Part shown: positions 34,361 through 36,360 of the stretch, one piece after another
Layout of the letters: each line of letters begins with the position of its first letter
How positions within the stretch are numbered: position 1 is the first letter of the stretch
DNA from: a bacterium UBP3_UBA3054
Lineage (GTDB): Bacteria > Auribacterota > UBA3054
Length of the DNA stretch: 36,360 bases
NCBI GenBank assembly: GCA_002366995.1
Contig: DFCM01000067.1
Coordinates: 22,194-58,553 of the forward strand
Direction: 5' to 3'
Position numbers and translations under genes: made by a program
Notes under the pieces: model-generated
What the model saw: only the letters and a program-made list of their open reading frames with translations
Told to the model about the DNA's origin: nothing
Database searches by the model: none

Positions 34361-36360
34361 TTACTCCATCTCGTCGTAGAAGGCGACGAGCTTGCTGCTT
34401 CTCAAGGGGTTTTTCAGTTTCTTAAGGGCTTTGGATTCGATCTGGCGGACGCGTTCACGCGTGACCGCGAAGACTTTGCCGACTTCCTCGAGCGTCTTGG
34501 GCGGGCCGTATTTTCCGGAGAGGCCGAAGCGCAGCTGGATGACCTTGCGCTCCCTGTCGGAAAGCTGGTTTAAGGCCTCGTTGATCTTCTCGTTCAGAAG
34601 CTTGTTGTTGGCGGCGAGAATGGGGTTCTCGGCGCTCTTGTCCTCGATGAAATCGCCGAAAGTCGAATCGTTGCCTTCGCCGACGGGCGTCTGCAAGGAG
34701 ATCGGCTGCTGGGCCATCTTCAGGATGCTCTGGACCTTCTGGACGGGCACGCCGATGTCGTTGGAGATCTCGTCCGGGGAAGGTTCGGAGCCGTTCTGCT
34801 GGACCAGTTTCTTGGTCGAGCGGCGCATCTTGTTGATCGTTTCGATCATGTGCACCGGAATACGGATGGTGCGGGCATGGTCGGCAATGGCGCGCGTGAT
34901 AGACTGCCTGATCCACCAGGTCGCGTACGTCGAGAACTTGAAGCTTCTCTCATGGTCGAATTTGTCGACCGCCTTCATAAGGCCTGTATTGCCTTCCTGG
35001 ATGAGGTCGAGGAAGTCGAGGCCGTGGTTCATGTATTTCTTCGCGATGGAGACGACCAGCCTCAGGTTGGCCAGCACCATCTTGTTCTTTTCCTGCCTGG
35101 CCTTCTCGGTCCACTTCGCCAGCTGGTCGGCCTTCGCGAGGATATCCTTGGCGGACATGCGGCACTCGAATTCCTGCATCTGGATCTTCTGCTCTTCCTG
35201 GGCGATGCGGCGCCTGTTGCGGTCTTTCGTTTCCTTTTCCTCTTCCTGGCGGTTGGCTTCCCTGAGGTCGGCTATGGTCTTTTTCGTCTCGTTGATAGCT
35301 TCGCCCATCTTGAGGACGTCTTCGGCGAAGGTCTCGATCATGCTGTGCTTGAAATGCAGCTGCCCGATGAGGTTCGTCATGTTGAGATGGTCTTTCCTGA
35401 GCTTTTCGCCCAAAGCCTCGGCATCCGCTTTGCGGCCGTCGCGCCTGGCTCTCGTCATGCGCATATAGGTCTGCCTCATGATGAGGTCGAGGGATCTGAT
35501 CTCTCTCCTGATGGGGCGCATCTTCTTGACGTAGTTGTCGCGGCTGCCTGCGCTCTTCCTCTCCTCTTCGGAGACGATGTGGTCGAAACGCTCGGAAGCG
35601 CCGAGGAGGCTGTTGCAGAGTTCGAGGACGCGGGTGGGCAGATTGCCGAACCCGGAGACGATCTCCTTGATCTGGCGCTCGGCGTCGCGTATCGTCTTGG
35701 CCATGTCCTGCTCCTGCTGCTTGGTCAGAAGCTTCGTGCGGCCCATCTGGCGCAGGTACGTCTTGACGGGGTCGTCGCTGGCGCCTTCCGCGATGCCGAT
35801 GTCGAGGGAGTCGTCGAGCTCTTCCTCGTCCTTGAACTCGATGCCGACTTTCTTCAAGATGTCGACCACCTTGTTCTGCAGCTCTTCAACGTCGTCCATG
35901 CCGACGTCTTCCGGAACGATCGTGGTGAACTGGGTCAGCGTCACGAATTTCGCGCCGTTCTCGTCTTCCATGCAGATCTCGACCAGCTGCCTGGCCAGAA
36001 CGCTGGCGAGGCTGTTGCCGGTTATGACGATCTCTTCGCCGGCGGGTTTGGCGGACGCTCTTCTGCCGCCGGTCTGTTTGAGCTTGGCAAGATTTCTTTC
36101 GGCTTCTTTCTTCTGCTCTTCCGTCGGCTGGAGTTTACTCGTCTTCTTCAGCTCAGGTTTCTTGGGCTCGGGCTTTTTGGTTTCCGCTTTCTTGACCGCG
36201 GGCTTTTTGGCAGGCGCGGACTTTTGGGCGGGCGCGGACTTCTTGACGGGAGCCTTCACGACCGGTTTCTTCGCCGAAGCAGCCTTCTTGGAGGGCGCGG
36301 ACTTCTTGACGGGCGCTTTCTCGACCGGTTTCTTCGCCGTAGCAGCCTTGTTGGAGTGCG
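34361..36360 (-). CDS. rpoD: Primary sigma factor RpoD, 5' end outside the window
   Basis: The housekeeping sigma-70 subunit of RNA polymerase; at least 665 residues are visible and the frame stays open to the window edge. GTG at 36259 is unlikely to be the start, because the same Lys/Ala/Pro repeat pattern continues upstream. In order: a basic N-terminal extension with tandem repeats, a region 1.1-like FTTIVPEDVGMDDVEELQ, region 1.2 DPVKTYLRQMG, a long non-conserved region, region 2 (LVVSIAKKYMNHGLDFLDLI, FKFSTYATWWIRQSITRAIA), region 3 (PVHMIETINKMRR), and region 4 with its helix-turn-helix (LEEVGKVFAVTRERVRQIES). The stop is 4 bp before cysD. Confidence 0.96.
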   Translation of the reverse strand, partial: HSNKAATAKKPVEKAPVKKSAPSKKAASAKKPVVKAPVKKSAPAQKSAPAKKPAVKKAETKKPEPKKPELKKTSKLQPTEEQKKEAERNLAKLKQTGGRRASAKPAGEEIVITGNSLASVLARQLVEICMEDENGAKFVTLTQFTTIVPEDVGMDDVEELQNKVVDILKKVGIEFKDEEELDDSLDIGIAEGASDDPVKTYLRQMGRTKLLTKQQEQDMAKTIRDAERQIKEIVSGFGNLPTRVLELCNSLLGASERFDHIVSEEERKSAGSRDNYVKKMRPIRREIRSLDLIMRQTYMRMTRARRDGRKADAEALGEKLRKDHLNMTNLIGQLHFKHSMIETFAEDVLKMGEAINETKKTIADLREANRQEEEKETKDRNRRRIAQEEQKIQMQEFECRMSAKDILAKADQLAKWTEKARQEKNKMVLANLRLVVSIAKKYMNHGLDFLDLIQEGNTGLMKAVDKFDHERSFKFSTYATWWIRQSITRAIADHARTIRIPVHMIETINKMRRSTKKLVQQNGSEPSPDEISNDIGVPVQKVQSILKMAQQPISLQTPVGEGNDSTFGDFIEDKSAENPILAANNKLLNEKINEALNQLSDRERKVIQLRFGLSGKYGPPKTLEEVGKVFAVTRERVRQIESKALKKLKNPLRSSKLVAFYDEME
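36221..36346 (-). repeat. Two tandem 63-bp repeats in the rpoD 5' coding region
   Basis: Units 36284-36346 and 36221-36283 are about 56/63 identical and encode 21 residues each, of the form AA-AKKPV-KAPVKKSAP. A more degenerate Lys/Pro pattern continues to about 36130. The sequence towards 36360 stays compatible with further copies outside the window. Confidence 0.85.

Noticed and set aside
36221..36346. Tandem 63-bp repeats considered as a CRISPR or mobile-element end
   Set aside because: They are contiguous without spacers, in frame, and encode the rpoD basic extension.

Overview
The window looks like chromosomal backbone DNA from an anaerobic or facultatively anaerobic Gram-negative-type bacterium. 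It carries the oxygen-sensitive class III ribonucleotide reductase (nrdDG), several Sec-type lipoproteins, a phosphoheptose isomerase and a very large GspK-type pseudopilin. The lysine-rich sigma-70 and the huge GspK-like protein fit the PVC superphylum, perhaps Lentisphaerota or Kiritimatiellota. That placement is inference and weak. No insertion sequence, integrase, phage gene or CRISPR array was seen.

Layout. Positions 59-1218 hold a secreted glycine-rich protein of unknown function and a small membrane protein behind their own promoter (minus strand). Positions 1362-10829 hold a tightly packed eight-gene minus-strand unit: purA, a TIM-barrel epimerase-like gene, an alpha/beta hydrolase, an RluB-type pseudouridine synthase, gmhA, a CapK-like adenylate-forming enzyme, a heparinase II/III-fold protein and a family 4 glycosyltransferase. 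The last four look like an envelope glycan module added to a purA-led housekeeping operon. Positions 10897-11463 encode a LEA14-like lipoprotein. Divergent from it, a 37-residue lipoprotein and tRNA-Gly(CCC) share one promoter and terminator. Positions 11897-13111 encode a secreted protein with two clear acidic repeats and a related first domain. A pentose/deoxysugar isomerase-xylulokinase pair (13124-16066) converges on it.

A 1376-residue GspK-like protein occupies 16128-20258. It is followed on the plus strand by an HU-family gene with a near-consensus promoter and by a small lipoprotein gene. A perfect bidirectional terminator then separates these from nrdG-nrdD. The nrdD promoter is overlaid by one strong and one expanded NrdR-box-like palindrome. 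A divergent acyl-CoA-synthetase-like gene and tRNA-Arg(TCT) follow.

Positions 26022-36360 form a second eight-gene minus-strand unit with gaps of 12 bp or less: rpoD (running off the right edge), cysD, cysNC, trpS, a HAD phosphatase, glnS, an M24 peptidase and apbE. It joins the primary sigma factor, sulfate activation and aminoacyl-tRNA supply in one probable transcript. The apbE stop codon lies inside the antisense strand of tRNA-Arg. The most unusual items are the GspK-like protein with a lamin-tail-like insert, the repeat protein, the glycine-rich secreted pair, the tRNA/apbE overlap and the 63-bp repeat in rpoD.
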